From NCBI RefSeq assembly GCF_900177615.1, contig NZ_FXAP01000001.1, positions 564,825 through 628,824 of the forward strand: 64,000 nucleotides of DNA, given 5' to 3'. Made by a program: the position numbers and the translations under genes. This stretch comes from Plantibacter flavus (GTDB taxonomy: Bacteria > Actinomycetota > Actinomycetes > Actinomycetales > Microbacteriaceae). Shown here piece after piece: positions 34,445-42,988 of the stretch (the stretch's first letter is position 1; each line of letters opens with the position of its first letter). The notes beneath the pieces were generated by a model that saw only the letters and a list, made by a program, of their open reading frames with translations, did not search any database and was not told the origin of the DNA.

Positions 34445-35641
34445 TCAGCTGCGGAGTCGGGCGAGGCCGTCGACGGCCCGCTCCAGCACCTCGATGCGTT
34501 TGCAGAACGCGAACCGGACCAGTGACGCGTAGTCCGGGTCGTGCCGGTCGAGGCAGAACGCCGACAGCGGCACCGCGACGACGCCGGCGAGCTCGGGCAG
34601 TGCCCGGCAGAACGCCGCAGCATCGTCGAAGCCCAACCGAGCCGCATCGGCCACGATGAAGTAGGTGCCGTCCGGTCGGAAGGTGTCGAAACCGGCGGCG
34701 GAGAGGCCAGCGCTCAGGAGGTCCCGCTTGCCGCGCAGACCGTCGGCGATGGCCGTGAACGCGGCGTCGGGCAGTCGGAGTCCGGTCGCCATTGCCGGCT
34801 GGAACGGCGCGCCGTTGACGTAACTGAGGTACTGCTTGACCGTCGAGACGGCCGTGACGAGTTCTCGGGGTCCGCTCAACCAGCCGATCTTCCACCCGGT
34901 CGTGCTGAAGGTCTTGCCACCGGACGAGATCGTGAGTGTGCGTCCGGCGGCACCCGGCAGGGTCGCGATGGGGACGTGCCGGACGTCGAAGGTCAGGTGC
35001 TCGTAGACCTCGTCCGTCACGATGATCGCATCGTGGCGCTCCGCCAACTCGGCGACCAGGTCGAGCGTCCCTCGGTCGAGGACGGTGCCGGTCGGGTTGT
35101 GCGGCGTGTTGACCAGGATGATCCTGGTCCGATCGGTGACGACGGCGCGGAGCTCGTCCGGGTCCGGCTGGAAGTCGGGTGCGCGCAGCTTGACCGTCCG
35201 GTGCCGGCCGCCGGCGAGGGCGATGAGTCCGCCGTACGCGTCGTAGAACGGCTCGAAGGTCACGACCTCGTCGCCGTGCTCGACGAGGGCGAGCAGGGTC
35301 GCGGCGAGCGCCTCGGTCGCTCCGGCGGTGACGAGCACCTCTCCCTGCGGGTCGGGCTGGAGACCGTAGAACCGTCGCTGGTGCTCGCTGATCGCGGTGC
35401 GGAGGTCGAGGGTGCCCGGGCCGGGCGGGTACTGGTTCTCGCCGCGCTCGATGGCCGCGACCGCTTCGGCCAGGACCGCTTCGGGTCCGTCCTCGTCGGG
35501 GAACCCCTGGCCGAGGTTGACGGCTCCGGTCCGCAGCGCGAGCGCGCTCATCTCCGCGAAGATCGTCGACGAGACGTGTCCGTCCTCGTCGACGAGGCCG
35601 GCGCCTTCGGCGGTGCGCCGCCAGGGTCCGTCAACCACCAT
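34445..35641 (-). CDS. Class I/II PLP-dependent aminotransferase
   Basis: A 398-residue fold-type I aminotransferase. Visible are LGQGFPDEDGP, TAGATEAL, the PLP-contacting NTPHNPTG and VTDEVYEHL, the Schiff-base Lys in SSGGKTFSTTGWKIGW, and a C-terminal Arg in LVRFAFCKR. It is closest in feel to the DapC/kynurenine/methionine aminotransferase group (Bna3/YbdL); substrate is not determinable. ATG at 35641 with GGAGGGAGA upstream and TAGATT as a possible -10. Divergent from htrA. Confidence 0.85.
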   Translation of the reverse strand: MVVDGPWRRTAEGAGLVDEDGHVSSTIFAEMSALALRTGAVNLGQGFPDEDGPEAVLAEAVAAIERGENQYPPGPGTLDLRTAISEHQRRFYGLQPDPQGEVLVTAGATEALAATLLALVEHGDEVVTFEPFYDAYGGLIALAGGRHRTVKLRAPDFQPDPDELRAVVTDRTRIILVNTPHNPTGTVLDRGTLDLVAELAERHDAIIVTDEVYEHLTFDVRHVPIATLPGAAGRTLTISSGGKTFSTTGWKIGWLSGPRELVTAVSTVKQYLSYVNGAPFQPAMATGLRLPDAAFTAIADGLRGKRDLLSAGLSAAGFDTFRPDGTYFIVADAARLGFDDAAAFCRALPELAGVVAVPLSAFCLDRHDPDYASLVRFAFCKRIEVLERAVDGLARLRS

Positions 35642-35799
35642 GTCGATCTCCCTCCGTGGCCGCGGGCGCGGGCCGCTCCCAATCTAGGACACCATGCGCA
35701 GGTCCTTGCGGCGAAGCCCTAGCCGGCGCACAGCGGGCGCGAATGAAACACTCAGCTCAGCACGGGAAGCTGACTGCGCTTGGAAGGAGCAGAATCGCC

Positions 35800-37461
35800 A
35801 TGACCGACACCGCAGACGGACAGCAGCCCGCCGAACACCCCCAGTCCACCCCGAACGGTGAGACCGCGCCGCAGTCCGCACCCGCTGAGCAGGCGGGCGG
35901 CACAGTGCCTCCCGCGGGCGAGGCACGGCCGTCGACCTCAGGAGCGTACTTCCCGCCCCCGACCGCGATGCCACCGGTCGCACCGCCAGCCGGTCAGCCG
36001 ACGCATCAGCCGTATGGCGCGGCCCAGCAGGGCTCGTCGTACCAGCAGGCGCCGCAGCACCCGTCCGCAGCCTTCTCCCGTCAGCAGCAGCCGAACCCGT
36101 ACGCCGCGTACCAGCAGCCCACCGGTCAGCAGCCCACGGCCCAGCAGCAGCCTGGTCAGCAGCACGGTCCCTACGGTGCGTCCCCGTACGCCCAGCAGCC
36201 GACCGGGCAGCACCCTGGCCTCCCGACGCCACCGGCAGCGCGGACGAAGAAGACCAACCGCCCGCTCGCGGGCATGGTCGCGATGCTCGCCGTCGGCGCC
36301 CTCATCGGAGGAGCGTCCGGCGCCGGGGCGACGCTCTGGGTCACGAACGCGACGAAGTCGAGTGTCTCGAGCAACGAGGCTGGCTCGAAGGCGTTCACCA
36401 TCAACGACGACGCCGATGTCAGCCTGACCACGGCCATCGCCGCGACGGCCGGGCCGAGCGTCGTGACCCTCTCGGTCCAGGGCGGGCAGAGCGCCGGCAC
36501 CGGCTCGGGGATCATCCTCAGCAAGGACGGTTACGTCCTGACGAACACGCACGTGGTCACCCTGGACGGCCAGGTCGCCGACCCGACCATCCGGGTCACC
36601 GATGCGAACGGCAAGCTGTACAACGCCAAGATCGTCGGCACGGACCCGATCTACGACCTCGCGGTCATCAAACTCGAGGACGCCTCGGGTCTCAGCCCGA
36701 TGGAGTTCGCGAACTCCGACAAGCTCAACGTCGGCGAGACGGCCGTCGCGATCGGTGCGCCGCTCGGACTGGCGGGAACCGTCACCGACGGCATCGTCAG
36801 CGCGCTCAACCGGAGCATCACCGTCGCCTCCTCCGCCGTTCCGGACTCCGGATCGAGCGACGACGGCGGATCCGGCGACTCGAACGGCGACAACCAGAGC
36901 CCGTGGAACTTCGACGTGCCGGGGCAGACCACCCCGACCGCGCCGACCTCCTCGATCTCCATCGCGGTCATCCAGACCGACGCGGCGATCAACCCCGGCA
37001 ACTCGGGTGGCGCGCTCGTCGACGGCACCGGCAAGCTCATCGGTGTCAACGTCGCGATCGCGAGCGCCGGAAGCACCGACTCGTCGTCGCAGAGTGGCAG
37101 CATCGGTGTCGGCTTCGCCATCCCGGCGAACATCGCCAAGCGCGTCTCGGATGAGATCATCAAGACGGGCAAGGCGACCCACGGCCTGCTCGGCGCGACC
37201 GTTAAGGATGCCTCCAGCGACGCCAAGAGCACGGTCGCCGGCGCGCTCATCGACAAGGTCACCGACAACGGCGCCGCGCAGGCCGCGGGTCTGAAGTCCG
37301 GGGACATCGTCACCGAGTTCAACGGCGTCCCGGTCACGGGTGCGAACGACCTGACCGCTCAGGTGCGGGCGCTCGCGGCGGGGGCGACGGCGAAGCTCAC
37401 CTTCACCCGCGGCAACGACTCGCAGACCGCCGAGGTCACGCTCGGCGAACTCGCGCTCTGA
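35800..37461 (+). CDS. HtrA/DegP-type membrane serine protease with PDZ domain
   Basis: A 553-residue protein. Residues 1-150 are a cytosolic Gln/Pro-rich disordered tail (QQAPQHPSAAFSRQQQPNPY), then one membrane helix (about 163-183), a trypsin-like domain with the triad His251 (LTNTHVV), Asp286 (YDLAVIKLED) and Ser402 (NPGNSGGALV), and a PDZ domain at the end (AAGLKSGDIVTEFNG). It should degrade misfolded envelope proteins. A Ser/Asp/Gly insert lies at about 347-370. ATG at 35800 with GGAAGGAG upstream. Confidence 0.92.
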   Translation: MTDTADGQQPAEHPQSTPNGETAPQSAPAEQAGGTVPPAGEARPSTSGAYFPPPTAMPPVAPPAGQPTHQPYGAAQQGSSYQQAPQHPSAAFSRQQQPNPYAAYQQPTGQQPTAQQQPGQQHGPYGASPYAQQPTGQHPGLPTPPAARTKKTNRPLAGMVAMLAVGALIGGASGAGATLWVTNATKSSVSSNEAGSKAFTINDDADVSLTTAIAATAGPSVVTLSVQGGQSAGTGSGIILSKDGYVLTNTHVVTLDGQVADPTIRVTDANGKLYNAKIVGTDPIYDLAVIKLEDASGLSPMEFANSDKLNVGETAVAIGAPLGLAGTVTDGIVSALNRSITVASSAVPDSGSSDDGGSGDSNGDNQSPWNFDVPGQTTPTAPTSSISIAVIQTDAAINPGNSGGALVDGTGKLIGVNVAIASAGSTDSSSQSGSIGVGFAIPANIAKRVSDEIIKTGKATHGLLGATVKDASSDAKSTVAGALIDKVTDNGAAQAAGLKSGDIVTEFNGVPVTGANDLTAQVRALAAGATAKLTFTRGNDSQTAEVTLGELAL

Positions 37462-37480
37462 CACCACGGGCGTCAGGCCC

Positions 37481-37519
37481 CGGAGGACGCCCGCACGGCC
37501 ACCGTGCGGGCGTCCTCCG
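37481..37519 (+). terminator. Perfect 18-bp terminator after the HtrA gene
   Basis: CGGAGGACGCCCGCACGG pairs perfectly with 37502-37519 around a three-base loop, 19 bases after the stop. Confidence 0.85.
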
Positions 37520-37547
37520 CGTCCGGGCCACCCCGACGACCGGCTGC

Positions 37548-37553
37548 TAGGCT
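37548..37553 (+). promoter_or_regulatory. -10 box TAGGCT at the start of the glycopolymer locus
   Basis: TAGGCT lies just after the HtrA terminator and 29 bases before the ATG of the first glycosyltransferase, leaving a short leader with CGGAG as ribosome site. Confidence 0.5.
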
Positions 37554-37582
37554 CGATCGAACGAAACACGGAGTGAACCCCC

Positions 37583-38650
37583 ATGTCGAACGACACAGGC
37601 CAGGCCGACGCACCGTCGTCGCCCGGAGTCTCCTACGTGATGCCGGTGTTGAACGACGTCCGACACGTCAGGGCAGCCGTCGACAGCCTCCTGGCGCAGG
37701 ACTACACCGGCGACGTGGAGATCACGATCGCCGTCGGGCCGAGCATCGACGGCACGACCGAGCTCGTCCGGGAGCTCCAGGCGGCCGACCCGCGTATCCA
37801 CGTGCTGGAGAACCGCGTGGGGTCGACCCCGGCCGGACTCAACCTGGCGATCGCCGCGTCGACGCATCCGATCGTCATCCGGGTCGACGCCCATTCTGAG
37901 CTGCCCGACGACTACGCGCGACTCGCGGTCGAGACCATGCTCCGCACGGGGGCGCAGAACGTGGGCGGCATCATGGACGCCCAAGGGCGCACGAGCTTCG
38001 AGACGGCGGTGGCGCGAGCGTACGGCTCGCGCGTCGGGCTCGGTGGCACACCCCACCACGTCGGCGGTCGAGAGGGGCCGGCAGACACGGTCTACCTCGG
38101 CGTCTTCGACCGCGAGATGCTCATGCGGGTGGGCATGTTCGACGAACGCATCAAACGCGGACAGGACTGGGAGCTCAACCGCCGGATCAAGCAGGCCGGC
38201 GGCCTCGTCTGGTTCACGCCCGCGTTGCGGGTCGTCTACCGCCCGCGTGCGAGCATGCGGGCCCTGGCGCGACAGTTCTTCTCCACCGGACTCTGGCGCG
38301 GCGAGCTCAGCCGGAGCTTCCCCACCCGCGGCACGCTCCGCTACTTCGCGCCGCCGGTCCTGGTGCTCGGCATCGTGCTCGGCACGCTCCTCGGGCTCGG
38401 GGGCCTGGTCCAGCTGGGTGCGGGAGCGACGCCGTGGCTGCTCCTCGGGTTCACGGCCCCCATCGCCTACGCGGCCATCGTGCTGCTCGCGAGCATCGTC
38501 GTCACCGGGCGGGACGGGGTACGCACGAGCCTCTGGATGCTCGCCGTACTGCCGTGCATCCACTTCTGCTGGGGCACCGGGTTCGTGCTCGGCTACGGCT
38601 CGCTCGCGAAGGGCATCTCCGCGCTGCGCAATCCACCGAAGGCGGTCTAG
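37583..38650 (+). CDS. Family 2 glycosyltransferase with C-terminal membrane helices
   Basis: A 355-residue enzyme: GT-A domain (residues 15-240) with VSYVMPVLNDVRHVRAAVDSL, the acidic motif IRVDAHSEL and a QDWELNRRI acceptor-site motif, then three hydrophobic helices (about 250-340). It resembles ExoA-like transferases that add sugars on membrane carriers. First gene of the locus, ending one base before the CDP-alcohol phosphatidyltransferase start, so translation is coupled. Confidence 0.83.
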   Translation: MSNDTGQADAPSSPGVSYVMPVLNDVRHVRAAVDSLLAQDYTGDVEITIAVGPSIDGTTELVRELQAADPRIHVLENRVGSTPAGLNLAIAASTHPIVIRVDAHSELPDDYARLAVETMLRTGAQNVGGIMDAQGRTSFETAVARAYGSRVGLGGTPHHVGGREGPADTVYLGVFDREMLMRVGMFDERIKRGQDWELNRRIKQAGGLVWFTPALRVVYRPRASMRALARQFFSTGLWRGELSRSFPTRGTLRYFAPPVLVLGIVLGTLLGLGGLVQLGAGATPWLLLGFTAPIAYAAIVLLASIVVTGRDGVRTSLWMLAVLPCIHFCWGTGFVLGYGSLAKGISALRNPPKAV

Positions 38651-39478
38651 ATGTCGGATCCCAGCACGGCCGGAACCGGGCCGAGGCTCACGCCCCCGCG
38701 GACGATCGCCGAACTCCGTGCCGTGGCGCAACCGCCGGAGGTCCGCGCGCGGAAGAACGCCGAGCACTGGACCGCCGACCTGTACCTGCGAGACCTGTCG
38801 CCGTACGTCACGTGGTTGCTGCTCCGGACGAGCATCAGCGCGAACGGCGTGACGGGTCTGATGATCCTGACCGGCTGGGCCACGGCCGCCGCGCTGCTCA
38901 TCCCCGGGTTCGGAGGCGCGGCCCTTGCGCTCGTGCTCGGGCAGACGCAGATGCTCGTCGACTGCTGCGACGGTGAGGTCGCGCGCTGGCGGCGGACGTC
39001 GAGTCCGGCTGGCGCGTTCCTGGACTCCGTCGGCCACTACTCCACCGAGTCGCTCATCGCGATCGCGCTCGGCATCCGTGCCGCCGCGTGGCCGGTCGAT
39101 GCGCCCGAAGATCTCGTCTGGATAACCCTCGGATTCGCACTCGCGCTGTTCGTCGTGCTCAACAAGGCGCTGAACGACATGGTGCGGGTCGCCCGCGCCG
39201 GGTTCGGGGCGCCGAAACTCACCTACTCGACCGAGGAGTCGGCGCCGCGCGGGGGACTGCTGGCGACGGCGCGGACGGTGGCGCGGTTCCTCCCGTTCCA
39301 CCGGCTGTTCCACTCGGTCGAACTCACCATGGTGATCTTCGCCGCGTCCGTGGTCGGCCTGTTCGTCGGTGACGTCGCGGCGATGCGCTGGGTGCTCGTG
39401 ATCCTCGTACCGCTCGCGTTCCTGACACTCGTCGGGCATTTCATCGCGATCGTCTCGTCGAAGCGGCTCCACGCGTGA
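38651..39478 (+). CDS. CDP-alcohol phosphatidyltransferase family protein, variant motif
   Basis: A 275-residue membrane enzyme with about five helices. The family motif is DxxDGxxARx8GxxxDxxxD; here it reads DCCDGEVAR from Asp104, Gly121 and Asp125, but the last position is His129 instead of the Asp proposed as catalytic base. The family moves an alcohol-phosphate from CDP-alcohol onto another alcohol. Placement between two glycosyltransferases in a teichoic-type locus suggests a polymer or lipid-carrier substrate rather than housekeeping phospholipid. Unusually long N-terminus. Confidence 0.8.
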   Translation: MSDPSTAGTGPRLTPPRTIAELRAVAQPPEVRARKNAEHWTADLYLRDLSPYVTWLLLRTSISANGVTGLMILTGWATAAALLIPGFGGAALALVLGQTQMLVDCCDGEVARWRRTSSPAGAFLDSVGHYSTESLIAIALGIRAAAWPVDAPEDLVWITLGFALALFVVLNKALNDMVRVARAGFGAPKLTYSTEESAPRGGLLATARTVARFLPFHRLFHSVELTMVIFAASVVGLFVGDVAAMRWVLVILVPLAFLTLVGHFIAIVSSKRLHA

Positions 39479-40362
39479 TGTCCGGCCCGATCCCAGTGAC
39501 GCGCTCCGTCGGCGTCGTGGTCTTGACGCAGGGGACCCGCCCGGTCGAGCTCACCGCAGCCGTGGAGAGCGTGCTCGCCCAAGAAGCGGTGGAGCTCGAC
39601 GTGGTCGTGGTCGGCAACGGCTGGCAGCCGAGCGGACTTCCGGACGGTGCTCGAGGCCTGGCCCTGCCGGAGAACCTCGGGATCCCGGCCGGCCGCAACC
39701 GTGGTGCCGACGCCGTGCAGGGGGAGTTCGTCTTCTTCCTCGACGACGACGCGACCATCCCGTCCACCACGTTCCTCCGCGACGCCATCGCGATGCTCGA
39801 CGCGGACCGCTCCATCGGCCTCATCCAGCCCCGGCTCGCCGACGCGGACGGTGCAGCGACACCGTCCCGCTGGGTGCCGCGCACCCGCGACAAGGACCCC
39901 GGGCATTCGAGCGCCGTGTTCTCCTGCCTCGAAGCGGCCGTCCTACTGCCGCGGTCGGTGTTCGACGCCGTCGGCGGATGGGCAGACCCGTTCTTCTACG
40001 CGCATGAGGGCATCGAGCTCGCCTGGCGGGTCTGGGACCAGGGGAGGCGAGCCTGGTACGAGGCGTCCCTCGAAGCGAACCACCCGGTGACCGAACCGAC
40101 GAGGCATACCGCCTACTACCGGCTCAACGCGCGGAACCGGGTCTGGCTCGCGAGGCGGAACCTCCCAGTGCCGCTCATTCCGCTGTACGTGGGCTCCTGG
40201 ACCGCGATCCAGGTGATCCGGTGGTGGCGGAAGCCGGAGGCCCTCCGTCCCTGGTTCGGCGGCTGGCGCGAGGGCTGGCGGACAGCCCCCGGCGAACGTC
40301 GCCCACTGCGCTGGCGGACGGTCTGGCGGATGACGCGCGCAGGGCGACCTCCCCTCATCTGA
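39478..40362 (+). CDS. Family 2 glycosyltransferase
   Basis: A 294-residue soluble GT-A enzyme: VGVVVLTQGTRPVELTAAV, the nucleotide-sugar-binding FFLDDDATI, and a HEGIELAWRVWDQG acceptor segment. The C-terminus is basic and Trp/Arg-rich (WFGGWREGWR), possibly membrane-associating. The ATG overlaps the preceding stop (TGATG-type). Sugar specificity is unknown. Confidence 0.82.
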   Translation: MSGPIPVTRSVGVVVLTQGTRPVELTAAVESVLAQEAVELDVVVVGNGWQPSGLPDGARGLALPENLGIPAGRNRGADAVQGEFVFFLDDDATIPSTTFLRDAIAMLDADRSIGLIQPRLADADGAATPSRWVPRTRDKDPGHSSAVFSCLEAAVLLPRSVFDAVGGWADPFFYAHEGIELAWRVWDQGRRAWYEASLEANHPVTEPTRHTAYYRLNARNRVWLARRNLPVPLIPLYVGSWTAIQVIRWWRKPEALRPWFGGWREGWRTAPGERRPLRWRTVWRMTRAGRPPLI

Positions 40363-40404
40363 GCGGCGGGCACCCGTCGTGATCCCACCGTGACCTGGCG
40401 TCGT

Positions 40405-40440
40405 TACGCTTGACGGATGCTGGAGCTGACATGGGACTGA
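40405..40440 (+). promoter_or_regulatory. Leaderless mini-ORF overlapping the next gene's start
   Basis: TACGCT (40405-40410) ends six bases before an ATG at 40417 that opens the seven-codon frame MLELTWD, stopping with TGA at 40438-40440. The start of the next gene (ATG 40431) lies inside this mini-ORF, and GGAG at 40422-40425 provides its ribosome site. Layout fits a leaderless leader peptide coupled to the downstream gene. Confidence 0.45.
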
Positions 40441-41726
40441 TCAGAGACGGTCGTCGTGCCATCACGCTCGCCAAGGACCTGCTCGCCAACCGCCGGGCCA
40501 GAGCCGTCCTCGCCGCGCAGATGCAGGCGGCTCCCGTGATCGAGCCGGGGCGCTACAAGGTGGCCGTGTACTTCGCGGACGGTGCCGTCAACATGTACCA
40601 GATCCGACAGTGGTATCGGCCGCTCGCCGAACTGTCGAAGCAGTGGCCCGTCCTCATCCTCAGTCGCGGTGCGACCGCTGCGGCCAAGCTGTTCGAGGAG
40701 TCGCCGATCCCGACGGCCTACGTCCGGACGGTCGTCGCCCTCGAGCGCACGCTGGCCGAACAGGACATCCGCGTCGTGCTGTACGTCAACCAGAACGCCA
40801 AGAACTTCCAGATGTTCCGCTACGGCTCCCGCTGGCACGTCTTCGTCAACCATGGCGAGAGCGACAAGATGTACATGACCACGAACCAGTTCAAGGCCTA
40901 CGACTACAGCCTCATCGCCGGCCAAGCGGCGAGGAACCGGCTGGAGCGGGTGCTCTGGGACTACGACTTCGACAAGCGCGCGATCATGATCGGCCGCCCG
41001 CAGGCCGACCACTATTCGGGCGAACTGCCCTACACGCCCGATGAGCGGACCGTGGTCCTGTACGCACCCACCTGGGAGGGCGACCGCACGGCTGCGGCAT
41101 ACGGCTCGATCGCGAGCCACGGCGTGGTTCTCGTCCGAGCACTCATCGCGACCGGGCGGCACCGCGTCGTGTACCGCCCGCACCCGAGGAGCGGTGTCGT
41201 CGATCCGGTGTACGCGAGCGCGAACCGCGAGATCATGGCCGCGCTCCAGGAGGCGAACCGTGCGGACGCCTCGGCCCAGCACGTCGTCGACACGGGTGCC
41301 GACCTCGGTTGGCAGCTGGCGGCAGCGGACGCGGCCATCGTCGACATCTCCGCGATGGTCTACGACCGCCTCGCGAGCGGGAAGCCGCTCATGATCACCC
41401 GTCCCGTGAATCCGGAGGCGGAGATCGACACCGGAGGGTACCTCTCGGCGTGCGAATGGCTCGATGCCTCGGACGCCGCGGACATCGTCGACGGGGTCGA
41501 CCGGCTCCTCGGCGATCCCGAGACGGTCGCGCGACTCCAGCACTGGGTCGAGTACTACTTCGGCGACACGACGCCCGGGGTGACGACGGCGAGGTTCCAC
41601 AGCGCCATCGAGCATCTGATGTCGGAGTGGGAACGGTTCGCCCTCGTGCACGCCGATGGCCGGCCGGAGCTCGACGAGCATGAGGACGATGAGGACGAGG
41701 ATGACGACGACGAAGGACGCGCCTGA
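40431..41726 (+). CDS. CDP-glycerol glycerophosphotransferase family (TagB/TagF-like)
   Basis: A 431-residue GT-B-fold enzyme of the Glyphos_transf family with VLYAPTWEGDR, YRPHPRSGV and a nucleotide-site SAMVYDRLASGKPLMI. Such proteins build poly(alditol phosphate) chains or their linkage unit from CDP-glycerol or CDP-ribitol on the inner face of the membrane. A strongly acidic tail (DEHEDDEDEDDDDEG) ends the protein. ATG at 40431 is preferred over the TTG at 40410 because GGAG precedes it. The mini-ORF upstream may control it. Confidence 0.85.
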   Translation: MGLIRDGRRAITLAKDLLANRRARAVLAAQMQAAPVIEPGRYKVAVYFADGAVNMYQIRQWYRPLAELSKQWPVLILSRGATAAAKLFEESPIPTAYVRTVVALERTLAEQDIRVVLYVNQNAKNFQMFRYGSRWHVFVNHGESDKMYMTTNQFKAYDYSLIAGQAARNRLERVLWDYDFDKRAIMIGRPQADHYSGELPYTPDERTVVLYAPTWEGDRTAAAYGSIASHGVVLVRALIATGRHRVVYRPHPRSGVVDPVYASANREIMAALQEANRADASAQHVVDTGADLGWQLAAADAAIVDISAMVYDRLASGKPLMITRPVNPEAEIDTGGYLSACEWLDASDAADIVDGVDRLLGDPETVARLQHWVEYYFGDTTPGVTTARFHSAIEHLMSEWERFALVHADGRPELDEHEDDEDEDDDDEGRA

Positions 41727-41766
41727 GGCGCCTTGAGCCGTTGAGTCCGCGCCCAGGAGAACCGCG

Positions 41767-41772
41767 TAGGGT
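41767..41772 (+). promoter_or_regulatory. -10 box TAGGGT, leaderless type
   Basis: TAGGGT ends seven bases before the GTG at 41780, supporting that start for the acyltransferase. Confidence 0.6.
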
Positions 41773-41779
41773 CGGGCAG

Positions 41780-42988
41780 GTGAATCCGTCCTCCGGGCGA
41801 CTGGCCTCCCTCGACGGAGTTCGTGGCGTCGCCAGCGTCGTCGTGGTGCTCTACCACGTGTCGTTGCTCGCCCGACCCTTCGCGACGGGTCGGATCTCGG
41901 AGCCCGCCTGGGACATCGCGACCGAGACACCACTGAAGCTGCTCTTCGCCGGCACCGAGGCCGTGCAGGTGTTCTTCGTCCTGAGCGGTCTCGTCGTCGC
42001 GCTCCCGCTGTTGCGAGGCGGCGCGAGCTGGCCGGGGTTCTTCGCCGCGCGATTCGTGCGGCTCTACCTCCCCGTCTGGGGGTCGCTGCTGTTCGCCGCC
42101 GCACTCATCCTGCTCATCCCGAGGGATCCCGCCTCGGTGACCACCGGTGAGTGGATCGCGAATGCGAACGCGACGAGCGTCGACCCGCTGCACCTCCTGA
42201 CGGAGGCGACCCTGACGCCGGTGAGCTACGACCTGGTGAACACCCTGTGGTCACTGCGCTGGGAGCTGATCTTCACCCTCCTCCTCCCGGTCGCCGTCCT
42301 GCTCGCTCGGCTGCTGCGTCGCTGGGCGTGGCCGGTCGCCGCACTGATGGCCGTGGTGATGGTGCTCGGACGGGTTGCCGGGATGGACGCCGCCGTGTAC
42401 CTGCCGGCCTTCTTCATCGGGACGCTCCTCGCTGTCAGACTCGATGACCTTCGCGCCTGGGCGGCGGATCGGTCCCGCCCCCTACAGTGGGCGTCGCTCA
42501 CGGGCGGGTCCGCGCTCCTGCTCGTCGCGAGCTGGCTCTCCCGACCCTACGTCGAGTCCTCCTCCACGTTGGGTCAGGCGCTCTGGGGCCTGTCTGGCGT
42601 GGGTGCGGCCGGTCTCATCGTCGTCGCCATCGGAAGCCCGTTCGCCCGACGGCTCCTTGAGACCCCGCCCGTCCTGTGGCTCGGCAAGGTGTCGTTCAGC
42701 CTGTACCTCGTGCACGCCCCGATCCTGGCCACGCTCGCCTTCATGTTCGGCGACGAGCGCTGGTGGCTGGTCGGCATCGTGGGCGTGCCACTCAGCCTGC
42801 TGATCGCCGCCGGGTTCTTCCAGCTCGTCGAGCGTCCGTCCCATGGTCTGGCGCGCCGCGTCGGCCGAGGGGTGCAGACGGGGGTCGCGGCGGTGCGCTC
42901 CCGGATGCTCAGCCGACGCGAGGGACGAGCGCGTTCCGCTTCTTCCGGCGAGCGGCCGCGTGCAACTCCTGAGCCCACCGACGGGTGA
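41780..42988 (+). CDS. Membrane acyltransferase (OafA/YrhL family)
   Basis: A 402-residue integral membrane enzyme with about ten helices and the acyltransferase-3 start motif LDGVRGVASVVVVLYH. Family members acetylate sugars or polyols of cell-surface polymers. Location in the glycopolymer locus suggests O-acetylation of that polymer. The last 80 bases overlap the 3' end of the convergent glycosyltransferase; the tail there is Arg-rich and not conserved in the family. Confidence 0.85.
   Translation: MNPSSGRLASLDGVRGVASVVVVLYHVSLLARPFATGRISEPAWDIATETPLKLLFAGTEAVQVFFVLSGLVVALPLLRGGASWPGFFAARFVRLYLPVWGSLLFAAALILLIPRDPASVTTGEWIANANATSVDPLHLLTEATLTPVSYDLVNTLWSLRWELIFTLLLPVAVLLARLLRRWAWPVAALMAVVMVLGRVAGMDAAVYLPAFFIGTLLAVRLDDLRAWAADRSRPLQWASLTGGSALLLVASWLSRPYVESSSTLGQALWGLSGVGAAGLIVVAIGSPFARRLLETPPVLWLGKVSFSLYLVHAPILATLAFMFGDERWWLVGIVGVPLSLLIAAGFFQLVERPSHGLARRVGRGVQTGVAAVRSRMLSRREGRARSASSGERPRATPEPTDG

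Noticed and set aside
40410-40430. TTG start for the CDP-glycerol transferase
   Set aside because: It would overlap the -10 box; the ATG at 40431 has a ribosome site.
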